A stretch of 64,000 nt of DNA, taken from NCBI RefSeq assembly GCF_009768885.1, contig NZ_WSQA01000005.1, forward strand, positions 186,001-250,000. The letters are read 5' to 3'. Position numbers and translations under genes: made by a program. The notes beneath the pieces were generated by a model, which worked only from the letters and a program-made list of their open reading frames with translations, had not been told where the DNA came from and searched no databases. Of the stretch, positions 50,595 through 59,051 are shown piece by piece (the stretch's first letter is position 1; each line of letters opens with the position of its first letter). The DNA comes from Sphingobacterium humi (GTDB lineage Bacteria; Bacteroidota; Bacteroidia; Sphingobacteriales; Sphingobacteriaceae).

Positions 50595-51806
50595 ATGAAA
50601 ATCATGAAAAAATTTAATTATATCCTTCTTGTCGTCATCAGTATGATGCTGCATTCCTGTGGTGAAGATGCGATGAAGGTCCTCGATACTTCAGATGAAG
50701 TGCCCCAGCCCCTTAAGCATGCACAAGTGGAGCGACTGCCGGGGGAAATCAAACTTTCTTATTCTATTCCTGCGGAAGGCAATATTTTATATGTAGAAGC
50801 AGAAGTAGATATGGGGGAGAAGGGCGTTCAAAAAGTACGTTCATCCTATTATCAAAATAGTTTATCGCTAGTGGGATTTGGTGATACCTTGAGTTATCCC
50901 ATCAAGCTCTATACGGTAGGCCGGAATCAAAAGAAATCTGAAGCTTATGCATTAACAGCTAAGCCTGGATTACCAGCTATCTGGAATGTGTTTTCTTCTT
51001 TGGAAGTAAATGAAGATTTTGGTGGCATCAAGCTATCCTATGAGAATCAAAGTTTGGCAAATGTGGCCATCATGATTTATAAAAAAGGGATGAATGGCGA
51101 TTGGCAACCAACGCAGAATTTCTATACCAGCCAGGCTGCTGGAGAATTTGCACTACGCGGATTGCAACCAGAATTAACCATGTTTGGCTTTGCAATTAAA
51201 GACCGCTGGGGCAATCAAACGAATATTATAGAGAAGGAATTAACGCCACTTTATGAAGAGCGAGTGCCCGCGGATGGATTTAAGGCGATGTTTGCGAACC
51301 TTCCAACGGAAGCTCCAGGATGGGCAGGAGGTACCACCCTAAGTAACCTTTGGTCTGGTATTTTTGTGGGAACTACCAATAGTAGGGCCTGGTACCGGAC
51401 AGATGAAAAGGCAACCATGCCGCAGCACTTTACCTTTGATCTGGGGAAAACAGCGAAGCTTAGTCGCTTGGTGTATTTTCAACGGGGTGCATTTGATCGT
51501 CCTGATTTGCTTTATTCAGGTGGTAGTGTTCGCAGGTTTGAGGTGTGGGGTAGTACAAACCCAGATCCTGGAGGTTCTTACAATGGCTGGACCTTATTGT
51601 CTACTTGTGAGTTAGTGAAACCATCGGGATTACCTACCGGAAATAATAGTACGGAAGACGTAGATGCTGCAAAAGCAGGGCATGAATTTTCCTTTGCTAT
51701 TGACAATCCTGATGTCAGGTTTATCCGGATTCGCGTATTGGAAACCTATGGTAAAACGACCTACATGTGGATGTCGGAATTGGAATTTTACGGTCAATTA
51801 AAATAA
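50595..51806 (+). CDS. Surface lipoprotein with DUF4959-DUF5126-DUF5000 architecture
   Basis: 403 aa. Lipoprotein signal NYILLVVISMMLHSC. Two fibronectin-like beta-domains follow (DUF4959 at about 30-120 and DUF5126 at about 125-215). The C-terminal half is a DUF5000 discoidin-like domain (NLWSGIFVGTTNSRAWYRTD, MPQHFTFDLGKTAKLSRLVY, RRFEVWGSTNPDPGGSYNGW). This architecture is usual for lipoproteins encoded right after SusC/SusD genes, thought to bind glycan at the surface. Its C-terminal domain is clearly related to that of the next gene. Confidence 0.88.
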   Translation: MKIMKKFNYILLVVISMMLHSCGEDAMKVLDTSDEVPQPLKHAQVERLPGEIKLSYSIPAEGNILYVEAEVDMGEKGVQKVRSSYYQNSLSLVGFGDTLSYPIKLYTVGRNQKKSEAYALTAKPGLPAIWNVFSSLEVNEDFGGIKLSYENQSLANVAIMIYKKGMNGDWQPTQNFYTSQAAGEFALRGLQPELTMFGFAIKDRWGNQTNIIEKELTPLYEERVPADGFKAMFANLPTEAPGWAGGTTLSNLWSGIFVGTTNSRAWYRTDEKATMPQHFTFDLGKTAKLSRLVYFQRGAFDRPDLLYSGGSVRRFEVWGSTNPDPGGSYNGWTLLSTCELVKPSGLPTGNNSTEDVDAAKAGHEFSFAIDNPDVRFIRIRVLETYGKTTYMWMSELEFYGQLK

Positions 51807-51810
51807 AGCC

Positions 51811-53073
51811 ATGATGAAAATAAGTAGAATATTTAGCAACCTTTGCTTCCTAGCAATCGTAATGCTTATGGCCTGTCAAAAGCAAGATCATGGCTATAAA
51901 GAATTTTTAGAAGGAGGAGAGAAGATATATGTGGCCAAGGCGGATTCTCTTCGCGGCTTCCCGGGGAAAAACAGAATTGAATTGCAATGGTTATTATTAT
52001 CTGACCCGACTATTGCTTCCGCAAATATCTATTGGAACAATCGGGCGGATTCCATGAAAGTTGATCTGGTTAAAACCGATAAGATAGATACGGTATCTGT
52101 CATTATCCCTAATTTAGAAGAGGGCGGTTATGATTTTGAAGTCATCAGTAAAGACAAAAAAGGAAATAGCTCTATTTCCAAAACCGTTTATGCCTATGCA
52201 TATGGAGAAAATTATCGACGTTCCTTATTACCTCGATCCATATCCAATACGACCCTGACTGCCCAAAACGAATTAAAATTCACTTGGCGGAAGGCTAACG
52301 AGCAAGTATTATCAACAGAAATAAAGTATTTAAATGCAGAAGATCAGGAACGGGTCGTTGTTCTTCCTCAAACAGAAACTGAACTTTTATTGCCTGATTG
52401 GAAAATAGGTTCAACCATACAATATGCGAGCTGGTATAAGCCAGATACACTGGCTATTGATAGTTTTCTATCAACAGCAAAAGACTTGGTGTTAACCATG
52501 AAATTCGATGGTGATAATGCAGTGAGTCCAAGTGCATTTAAGCGATTGAAACTTCCGGGAGATGCGCCAGATGCAACTATGAACGGAAATGCGTTTGAAA
52601 ACTTATGGAGTGGCGTATTGGCAGGAGGAGCAGCAGCAAAAGCTTGGTACCGCACCGAAACTGGTTCAGGCATGCCGCAGCACTTCCAAATTGACCTAGG
52701 GAAAAAGGTGTCCCTCTCTAAACTGCGTTTATGGCAGCGAGGATCTATGACCGAATATAAATTAATATATGCCAATGGTAATATTCAAAATTTTGAAATA
52801 TGGGGAAGTAATGACCCTGCTGCAGATGGAAGTTTCTCAGGATGGACAAAATTACGGAGTTGTGAAGTGGTAAAACCATCCAATACCCCTGTCGGCGAGT
52901 ACACAGATGCGGATGTGGAGGAAGCTGCGAATGGGCATTTATTCGAATTTCCGTCCAGTACGCCTGCATATCGATATGTACGCGTGAAGGTATTAAATAC
53001 ATGGGCTGGAACGGATTATATGTTTGCGAGTGAGTTTAGATTTTGGGAATGGAAATCTAAATTATCAGAATAA
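51811..53073 (+). CDS. Surface lipoprotein with DUF4998 and discoidin-like domains
   Basis: 420 aa. Lipoprotein signal NLCFLAIVMLMAC. The N-terminal half matches DUF4998 (AKADSLRGFPGKNRIELQWL, ASANIYWNNRADSMKVDLV). The C-terminal half is a discoidin/F5-8-type domain (NLWSGVLAGGAAAKAWYRTE, MPQHFQIDLGKKVSLSKLRL, FEIWGSNDPAADGSFSGWTK). It shares the order NLWSG, AWYRT, MPQHF, SCE-VKPS with the previous gene, so both descend from a duplicated module. It is the last gene of the SusC/SusD operon, followed by two hairpins. Confidence 0.88.
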   Translation: MMKISRIFSNLCFLAIVMLMACQKQDHGYKEFLEGGEKIYVAKADSLRGFPGKNRIELQWLLLSDPTIASANIYWNNRADSMKVDLVKTDKIDTVSVIIPNLEEGGYDFEVISKDKKGNSSISKTVYAYAYGENYRRSLLPRSISNTTLTAQNELKFTWRKANEQVLSTEIKYLNAEDQERVVVLPQTETELLLPDWKIGSTIQYASWYKPDTLAIDSFLSTAKDLVLTMKFDGDNAVSPSAFKRLKLPGDAPDATMNGNAFENLWSGVLAGGAAAKAWYRTETGSGMPQHFQIDLGKKVSLSKLRLWQRGSMTEYKLIYANGNIQNFEIWGSNDPAADGSFSGWTKLRSCEVVKPSNTPVGEYTDADVEEAANGHLFEFPSSTPAYRYVRVKVLNTWAGTDYMFASEFRFWEWKSKLSE

Positions 53074-53087
53074 GGGTTAAAGGTTAA

Positions 53088-53116
53088 TTTTCAGCAGGAT
53101 GATATCCTGCTGAAAA
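53088..53116. terminator. Hairpin after the SusC/SusD pair 2 operon
   Basis: Perfect 13-bp stem TTTTCAGCAGGAT / ATCCTGCTGAAAA with a 3-base loop. It has no T tail on the plus strand, so it probably protects the mRNA 3' end or aids the next terminator. Confidence 0.6.
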
Positions 53117-53136
53117 ATGATCGTTTGTTAAAATGG

Positions 53137-53175
53137 AATCGAGGTTAGCTTTAGGCAACCTCGATTTTTTCTTTT
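53137..53175 (+). terminator. Intrinsic terminator of the SusC/SusD pair 2 operon
   Basis: Ten-bp stem AATCGAGGTT / AACCTCGATT, 10-base loop, then TTTTCTTTT. Confidence 0.9.
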
Positions 53176-53246
53176 ATAATAAATCCCGAAAAGTTGCTAT
53201 ATTTCTACTTTATTATGCCTATACCGAAATCTTTATTCAAAATAAA

Positions 53247-53269
53247 TTGTTTAGAACAATTCTAAACAA
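53247..53269. promoter_or_regulatory. 10-3-10 palindromic operator over the TonB-receptor promoter
   Basis: TTGTTTAGAA-CAA-TTCTAAACAA is a perfect inverted repeat. It starts at the -33 TTG and fills the spacer up to the -7 box, ideal for a repressor. Size and AT-rich half sites resemble Fur/PerR-class metal-regulator boxes, but the exact sequence is not one I can match to a known regulator. Confidence 0.7.
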
Positions 53270-53278
53270 GTATATTTG
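53247..53278 (+). promoter_or_regulatory. Promoter of the TonB-receptor operon (TTG-N21-TATATTTG)
   Basis: TTG at 53247-53249 and TATATTTG at 53271-53278, an exact -7 match with 21-base spacing. The start near 53284 leaves a 69-base leader. Confidence 0.7.
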
Positions 53279-53352
53279 CGCAAATCTTAGGGAAAACAAA
53301 ATCAAACTACCGCCCAGTAGGATATTTATTAATTTAGATCCGCACAGTGTAA

Positions 53353-56175
53353 ATGAAATTACATGCTCTTAAACTCGGGATCGCTGCTGCATGCATTGGC
53401 GCGCTGTCCAGCACGAATGTTGTCGCACAAGAACGCAAAGCAGAAATCTCGGGGACTGTTTACGAAACGGTTCAAGGAAAAAACATTCCATTACGACAAG
53501 CCACACTTTCCATTGAAAACATGGGCATCAGTGTTGCCACGGATGCTTCCGGCAAGTTTATCTTTAAAGATCTGCCCTTAGGCCGATTAAAGATTCACGG
53601 TCAATTTGTAGGGAAGTTGCCAGTCGATACCATCATCAACCTTCAAGGCAATCAGCAAATCACCTTATTCTTTAAAGAGAATTCCTTCCGTTTGGATGAG
53701 GTAGGGGTTACAGCTGAGGCCTCCAATAAGAATATGGCCACCAGTTCGGTCATTGGCCGGGCAGCGATTGAGCACTTGCAGGCTAATAGTTTGGCCGATG
53801 TGATGAGCTTAATGCCGGGTGCTCGTGCTTCCAACCCCGATCTGACCAATGCTAAGCAGATCAATATCCGCGAGATGGTAGGCCAAATGGCCGACCCGTC
53901 CAATGCATTTGGAACATCTGTGGTGGTGAATGGTGCGCCTACGTCTAATAATGCAAACTTGCAGGTCATCAACCCGGTTACGGCCGGTGGTAATGCGGCC
54001 CTGGGGGGCGGAGCGCCTCCAGCGGGTGGATTTGATGTGCGGAACATTCCGATCCAAAACATCGAATCCATTGAAGTGGTGCGCGGTATTCCTTCGGTAC
54101 AATATGGAGATGTAGCTTCGGGGGTGGTTATTGTGAATCAGAAAGCCGGTAAGCAGCCCCTGTTGGTGGAAGCACGCACAAACCCGAATCTATACAGCAT
54201 TATGGCCAATCAAGGTATACAGCTGGCTGGGAATAGCGGAGCCCTAAACCTAGGTGCCGATTACAGCTATAATGTCACTAAGCCGGAACAGGCAGATCGC
54301 TATTATCAACGGGCTACCTTTAATACCTTATATAGCAATCAATTTTTTGGAAACCGTTTAGCCTCCAATACCTCCTTTTCATTTACTTATGGCAAGGATA
54401 GCCAAAAGCCGAATCCGGATGATGCCCGCAATTTTACCGAGTCTAATGGTAAACAGGTAGGTTTTACTTTAAATACCAATGGAAACTTAGGATTTAGTGA
54501 TCAATGGTTAAAGAGTTTAAATTATTCTGTTAATGCGAGCTATGCAAATAAAGATTCCTATTTAAAAACACAATATACCAATGCGACAGCTCCTTATTCG
54601 ATGACCTACAATGATGGTGCTGTTTTGAGTAACCGTCCGGGACAATCGTATTACGATGCCAATGGACAGGAAATTACGCATATCCCGGCAGGCGAGCAAA
54701 ATCTCTATGCGGTCTATTTGCCGGCTACTTATATTGGGGTTTACAATATTGATGGCAAGGAGTTCTCGGGCTATGCCAAAGCTATCGCCAACTTTTTCAA
54801 TAAAGTAGGCAATACCAGTCATAAATGGCTATTAGGAGCCGATTTCAAGGTAGATAAGAACTTCGGAATGGGGAAACAATTTGTTGATTCTTTGCCGCCG
54901 GTAAAGAGTGGCTCTTTCCCGAATGCCAGTTTCCGCCGGCGTACGTTTAAGGAAATTCCAGCCTTGCAGCAAGTTGGCTTGTTTGCGCAGGAAAACTTTA
55001 CCGCGCAGCTCGGAAATCATGAAATTAATCTGGAAGCAGGATTGCGGTACGATCTATTTAGTGAGAACAAATCCGCATTATCGCCGCGTATCAATGCCAA
55101 TATTGAAGTTATTCCTAATGTGTTGCGCATTCGCGGGGGCTATGGCCTTTTAGCCAAAGCACCAAGCTTGCTCTATCTACACCCGGAAAATGCATATTTT
55201 GAATATATCAACGTGAATGAGTTGGCTTCGAACATCCCGCAAGATCAGCAGGTATTCATGACCACGACACGCGTTTTCAGTACGCAAAACCCAGATTTAA
55301 TGATTTCCAAAAATGAAAAGGCCGAGGTAGGCTTTGATTTAGAGATTGCCAAATCGCAATTGCGGGTAACGGCCTTCCAAGAACAGGTGAAAGATGGCTA
55401 TAGCTATAGCTTAATAAACAGTTCTTTCCAACCCGTTAACTATATTGAATACAAGCGTGTAAATGCAGCGAGTCCGGTTTTTGTAGGAACCGATAATGCG
55501 GTATTGGCCAAGTTCAATAAACCTAATAATACGGCGCGCCTAGAGAAAAAAGGGATAGAGTTTGAGTTGAACCTCAAACGCATCGATGCCATCCGTACGC
55601 AGTTTAGCATCAATGGCATGCACTTATGGCGCAAATCCTATTCCAGTGCCTATACTTATTACGATGCGGAAAGTGGCTTAGGTGCCAACCGTACGCATGT
55701 GGGCTTATACGATTCAGACATGATCGTTTCTATTGAAAAGGCAACAAGCACCGCCATCCGTGCTACCCATAATATTCCTTCCATTGGTTTAGTCGTTACC
55801 CTAACAGCGGAAACCATTTGGAATGAATCGGATTGGAAGCTGTATGGCAATGATTCTATTCCGGTTAAATACATCAGTAAATTCGATGGGCAGGTGTATG
55901 ATTTCGATTCGAATCGAAAAGACGAGGATGAGTTTAAATCCATTATGCGCCGGGTAGCGCGTCCAGATGAGGTCGTAGAGAGTCTGCCGGCCTTCTTCAA
56001 TTTCAATATCAATATTACCAAGGAGATTCGCGACTTTATGCGGGTGTCATTCTTTGCGAACAATATGTTTCGTTCTTACCCGATGCATCAATCCGATCGC
56101 GTGAAAACGGATTATATCAGCCGAAATGCATCTTATCCTTTCTTCTTTGGTTTAAATCTCGCTTTAAAATTTTAA
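53353..56175 (+). CDS. TonB-dependent outer-membrane receptor (not SusC type)
   Basis: 940 aa. Signal peptide LKLGIAAACIGALSSTNVVAQ, carboxypeptidase-regulatory-like domain at about 30-115 (EISGTVYETVQGKNIPLRQA), plug domain at about 120-270 (TSSVIGRAAIEHLQANSLAD, NIESIEVVRGIPSVQYGDVA) and a 22-strand-type barrel ending PFFFGLNLALKF. The plug holds a Gly/Pro-rich insertion (GGNAALGGGAPPAGG). It has no SusD partner and is shorter than SusC, as in siderophore, metal or cofactor receptors. It is followed by DUF4876 and DUF6850 genes in one operon. The palindromic promoter suggests control by nutrient status. The ligand is unknown. Confidence 0.92.
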   Translation: MKLHALKLGIAAACIGALSSTNVVAQERKAEISGTVYETVQGKNIPLRQATLSIENMGISVATDASGKFIFKDLPLGRLKIHGQFVGKLPVDTIINLQGNQQITLFFKENSFRLDEVGVTAEASNKNMATSSVIGRAAIEHLQANSLADVMSLMPGARASNPDLTNAKQINIREMVGQMADPSNAFGTSVVVNGAPTSNNANLQVINPVTAGGNAALGGGAPPAGGFDVRNIPIQNIESIEVVRGIPSVQYGDVASGVVIVNQKAGKQPLLVEARTNPNLYSIMANQGIQLAGNSGALNLGADYSYNVTKPEQADRYYQRATFNTLYSNQFFGNRLASNTSFSFTYGKDSQKPNPDDARNFTESNGKQVGFTLNTNGNLGFSDQWLKSLNYSVNASYANKDSYLKTQYTNATAPYSMTYNDGAVLSNRPGQSYYDANGQEITHIPAGEQNLYAVYLPATYIGVYNIDGKEFSGYAKAIANFFNKVGNTSHKWLLGADFKVDKNFGMGKQFVDSLPPVKSGSFPNASFRRRTFKEIPALQQVGLFAQENFTAQLGNHEINLEAGLRYDLFSENKSALSPRINANIEVIPNVLRIRGGYGLLAKAPSLLYLHPENAYFEYINVNELASNIPQDQQVFMTTTRVFSTQNPDLMISKNEKAEVGFDLEIAKSQLRVTAFQEQVKDGYSYSLINSSFQPVNYIEYKRVNAASPVFVGTDNAVLAKFNKPNNTARLEKKGIEFELNLKRIDAIRTQFSINGMHLWRKSYSSAYTYYDAESGLGANRTHVGLYDSDMIVSIEKATSTAIRATHNIPSIGLVVTLTAETIWNESDWKLYGNDSIPVKYISKFDGQVYDFDSNRKDEDEFKSIMRRVARPDEVVESLPAFFNFNINITKEIRDFMRVSFFANNMFRSYPMHQSDRVKTDYISRNASYPFFFGLNLALKF

Positions 56176-56187
56176 CACGAATTACCC

Positions 56188-57420
56188 ATGAAATTAGCTC
56201 CAATATACGCCGGTCTGCTTGCCTTTATGGCCTTGAGCACTTCTTGTGACCGCATTGATAACGGACTGAATACCGATGATATAGGCTATATGACCTTAAA
56301 CGTTACGGCAAACCCGAAAGCGGCAGGCATCGAATCAACCGAAGGCTTAAAAATTGTTCTGGAAAACTTTACCGAAGGCTTCCGCACCGAACATATCATG
56401 ACCGACGGTGTGAATAAAATCGATAAGCTGATTCCGGGAACCTATTCCATTAATATTACCGGAAATGTGGAAGAAGATGGAAAGACCTTTTTTCTGAATG
56501 GCAGTAAAATCAATTATCTCTTAGTAAAGGACGGGGAATCTATCAACATCGATGTGAGTGGTGCATCTGTAGGTCCCTTAGCCTTTAGTGAAATCTTTTT
56601 TGCCGGCACGGAACCTTTCTACTTCCGGAACCAGTTTTATGAAATCATCAATAACTCCGATGAGACGGTATACCTTGATGGCTTGTATTTCGCCAACCTA
56701 ACCCCCGGAACGGCAACTTTAAAATTGCCGGTTTGGCCAGAAGAGGATGCTGGAAAATATATTTATGCCGAGCGCATCTGGAAGATTCCTGGAACGGGCA
56801 AAGACTATCCTTTAGCACCGGGTGAATCGTTTAGCATGGCACAATTTGCGGCGAATCATAAATTGCCGCAGTACAGCCCGAACTCACCAATCGATTGTTC
56901 TACGTCGGAATTTGAGTTTAACATGAACAATGCGAATTTCCCCGATCAGCCAGCGGCAAATATGCAACACGTATTCTATAATGGTTTGGCAGGAAAGGGC
57001 AGTTTGCCACAATACCTTACAGCGGTATTTGGCGGTGCCTATGTGATCTTCCGCGTGCCGGAGGGTGAAACCTACGATCCGGTAAACAATAAGTCTTTGC
57101 AAACGCGCAACTTGGGCACTACATCTGCCAATCTTTTTGCGAAGATTCCGCTGACCTATATTATGGATGCGGTAGAATGTGGGCATAATGAAAATATGAT
57201 TGAGGCCAAGCGGGTCGCTTCGGTATTGGATGCCGGCATGACCTATGTAGGGGCCACCTACAATTCTAAAGGCGTACGTCGGAAGAAGTCGGGCACAAAC
57301 GCCGATGGGAAGCCTATATTACAAGACACAAATAACAGTACTGAAGATTTTGAACGTATGGTGGTACCTACCTTCCGCTTCTACGGCGAAGGAATTCCAT
57401 CCTGGTCTTTAGCAAATTAA
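56188..57420 (+). CDS. DUF4876 surface/periplasmic lipoprotein
   Basis: 410 aa. Lipoprotein signal YAGLLAFMALSTSC with Cys at about residue 20. A carboxypeptidase-regulatory or fimbrillin-like beta-domain occupies about 30-125 (GYMTLNVTANPKAAGIESTE). The DUF4876 domain follows: GPLAFSEIFFAGTEPFYFRN, YEIINNSDETVYLDGLYFAN and the C-terminal RMVVPTFRFYGEGIPSWSL. The middle resembles lamin-tail-type beta sandwiches. Its known distribution is next to TonB receptors in Bacteroidota. It may act as a SusD-like surface ligand binder for the receptor; that is inference. The stop is 12 bases after the receptor gene, and it overlaps an ATG of the next frame by one base. Confidence 0.88.
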   Translation: MKLAPIYAGLLAFMALSTSCDRIDNGLNTDDIGYMTLNVTANPKAAGIESTEGLKIVLENFTEGFRTEHIMTDGVNKIDKLIPGTYSINITGNVEEDGKTFFLNGSKINYLLVKDGESINIDVSGASVGPLAFSEIFFAGTEPFYFRNQFYEIINNSDETVYLDGLYFANLTPGTATLKLPVWPEEDAGKYIYAERIWKIPGTGKDYPLAPGESFSMAQFAANHKLPQYSPNSPIDCSTSEFEFNMNNANFPDQPAANMQHVFYNGLAGKGSLPQYLTAVFGGAYVIFRVPEGETYDPVNNKSLQTRNLGTTSANLFAKIPLTYIMDAVECGHNENMIEAKRVASVLDAGMTYVGATYNSKGVRRKKSGTNADGKPILQDTNNSTEDFERMVVPTFRFYGEGIPSWSLAN

Positions 57421-57440
57421 TGATCCATAGCCACGCATCT

Positions 57441-58991
57441 ATGAAAACGATATACATACGCCTTACCCTTGCCAGTCTGTTAGCAAGCATCGCTCCGGCC
57501 ATGGCACAGGAAGGGAATAAGAGCATTATTGAACAAGAACAAGAGATTCAGTATTTACAATGGAATAAAACTAATAATGCTGCGGGTTTATTGCTTGATC
57601 AGCCCAAGGAGCATTCCAGTTTATCGCTGGGCTATGGACAAACCGATGGCAATTTCCGACGGCCACAAGCAGGGAAAAGCCAAACCGATGTTGATCTGTA
57701 TACCCGTGGGAATACCTATTTGAAAAAGGCCTATATTCAGGGCTACTTTAGCTATAATCGGAATGACATCAAAGCGGCGGAATACAATACCACCTTGATC
57801 GATCCGTTCCGTGGGATGCCGTATATGTTGGCCGATACAAATGCCAGCAATTGGCAAAACCAGCATTATGCCTTCGGTTTTAAAGCCAGCAGTCGCCAAT
57901 TAGGCGAGCATTGGTATCTAGGCTTGGCCGCACATTATAAGGCTTCCTCTGGAGCTAAACAACGTGATATTCGAACCAACAATAAGTATTACCAATTGGA
58001 TGTGTTGCCCGCTGTAACCTTTGCAGTGAATGAACAGCATGCATTGGGGGCCAACTTTTTGTATAAAAACTATAAGGAAGAGGCCAACAATTCTAATTTC
58101 ACCAGCAATGTAGACCAAGGTTATTTCGCCTTATTTGGTTTGGGCAATTCCTTTAATTATGTGGGGGCAGGAAGAACCTATAATTACCTGGGCGATGCTT
58201 TAGGTGGCGGACTACAATATCAGTATCAAGGGGCCATTAAAGCCTTGCTTTTCGCGAACTACCGCGTGAAGGCTGAAGATGCCAATATCTCCTTTAGCAA
58301 TTCTAGGCCCGGTGGTTCTACCTTGGAAAAGCGTTGGGATGGCGGCTTGCAGCTGCAACGCGAGGGTGCTATTTTCTTGCATGGCTTGCAGGCTGATTTT
58401 AGCGATGGAAAAACCAATGGCATTGAATACATCAATGAATTTGTAAGCGGAACGGAGAGCGACGGTTATTATACCCGCTATCAATCTGTGCGATCAACCT
58501 ATCACCGTCAACAGTTTGCGGCGCGCTATGAGATTTTGCAAAAGCAGGGCGATGCGTATAATTGGAAGGCTGCGGCATTGCTAAGCTATGATCAATTGCA
58601 CGATAGCTACCTTATTCCGGAATCGAACATGGAAGTATCGAACATCAGCTACGGTTTAGAAGCCAACAAGCTATTTTCCTTATCGAGCATTCGTAAATCG
58701 CAATTGGCGATTGGATTGAAGGCGCAGTTTAAGAAAAACGATAAGGCTTCTTTTGTTTATAATGGCTCTGATGCAAACAGTTTAACCGTAACAGATTTGG
58801 AAGAACGTAATTTTCAGTTTTATAAAGCAGATTTTCAGCAGTACGAACTACCCATTACCTATGCTCAACAGCTTAATAACCAGTCGAATGTTCAGCTGTT
58901 TTTCAAAGCTGCCGGACGCTTCACTAAAACGGATAGCTATACCTTTAAAGACCGGAAATCGTTTCATTTTAGCATTGGCGCAACATTTTAA
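57441..58991 (+). CDS. DUF6850 outer-membrane beta-barrel protein
   Basis: About 516 aa from ATG 57441, which directly precedes a normal signal peptide (KTIYIRLTLASLLASIAPAMAQ). ATG 57420, overlapping the previous stop, is the alternative. The rest alternates in strands with aromatic girdles (SSLSLGYGQTDGNFRRPQ, KKAYIQGYFSYNRND, NYVGAGRTYNYLGDALGGGL) and ends KSFHFSIGATF with the terminal Phe of barrel proteins. It matches the DUF6850 family. As a second outer-membrane barrel in the same operon as a TonB receptor, it might be a companion pore or assembly factor; the role is unknown. Confidence 0.86.
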   Translation: MKTIYIRLTLASLLASIAPAMAQEGNKSIIEQEQEIQYLQWNKTNNAAGLLLDQPKEHSSLSLGYGQTDGNFRRPQAGKSQTDVDLYTRGNTYLKKAYIQGYFSYNRNDIKAAEYNTTLIDPFRGMPYMLADTNASNWQNQHYAFGFKASSRQLGEHWYLGLAAHYKASSGAKQRDIRTNNKYYQLDVLPAVTFAVNEQHALGANFLYKNYKEEANNSNFTSNVDQGYFALFGLGNSFNYVGAGRTYNYLGDALGGGLQYQYQGAIKALLFANYRVKAEDANISFSNSRPGGSTLEKRWDGGLQLQREGAIFLHGLQADFSDGKTNGIEYINEFVSGTESDGYYTRYQSVRSTYHRQQFAARYEILQKQGDAYNWKAAALLSYDQLHDSYLIPESNMEVSNISYGLEANKLFSLSSIRKSQLAIGLKAQFKKNDKASFVYNGSDANSLTVTDLEERNFQFYKADFQQYELPITYAQQLNNQSNVQLFFKAAGRFTKTDSYTFKDRKSFHFSIGATF

Positions 58992-59004
58992 CCAAGATTA
59001 GGGT

Positions 59005-59012
59005 TATATTTG
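59005..59012 (+). promoter_or_regulatory. -7 promoter box TATATTTG for the secreted 206-aa protein
   Basis: An exact TAnnTTTG match identical to that of the TonB-receptor operon. The predicted start near 59018 leaves a 34-base leader, so the gene has its own promoter. Confidence 0.55.
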
Positions 59013-59013
59013 T

Positions 59014-59027
59014 ATAGCATGTGCTAT
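59014..59027. promoter_or_regulatory. 6-2-6 palindrome at the predicted transcription start
   Basis: ATAGCA-TG-TGCTAT spans the predicted start site, so it could be an operator or a 5'-end hairpin stabilising the mRNA. Confidence 0.4.
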
Positions 59028-59051
59028 GAATAGAAAATAAAATTTACAACG

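Noticed and set aside
53133-53372. Plus-strand ORF of 79 codons before the TonB receptor
   Set aside because: It spans a terminator and the receptor promoter and palindrome, and overlaps the receptor start. It is not plausible as a gene.
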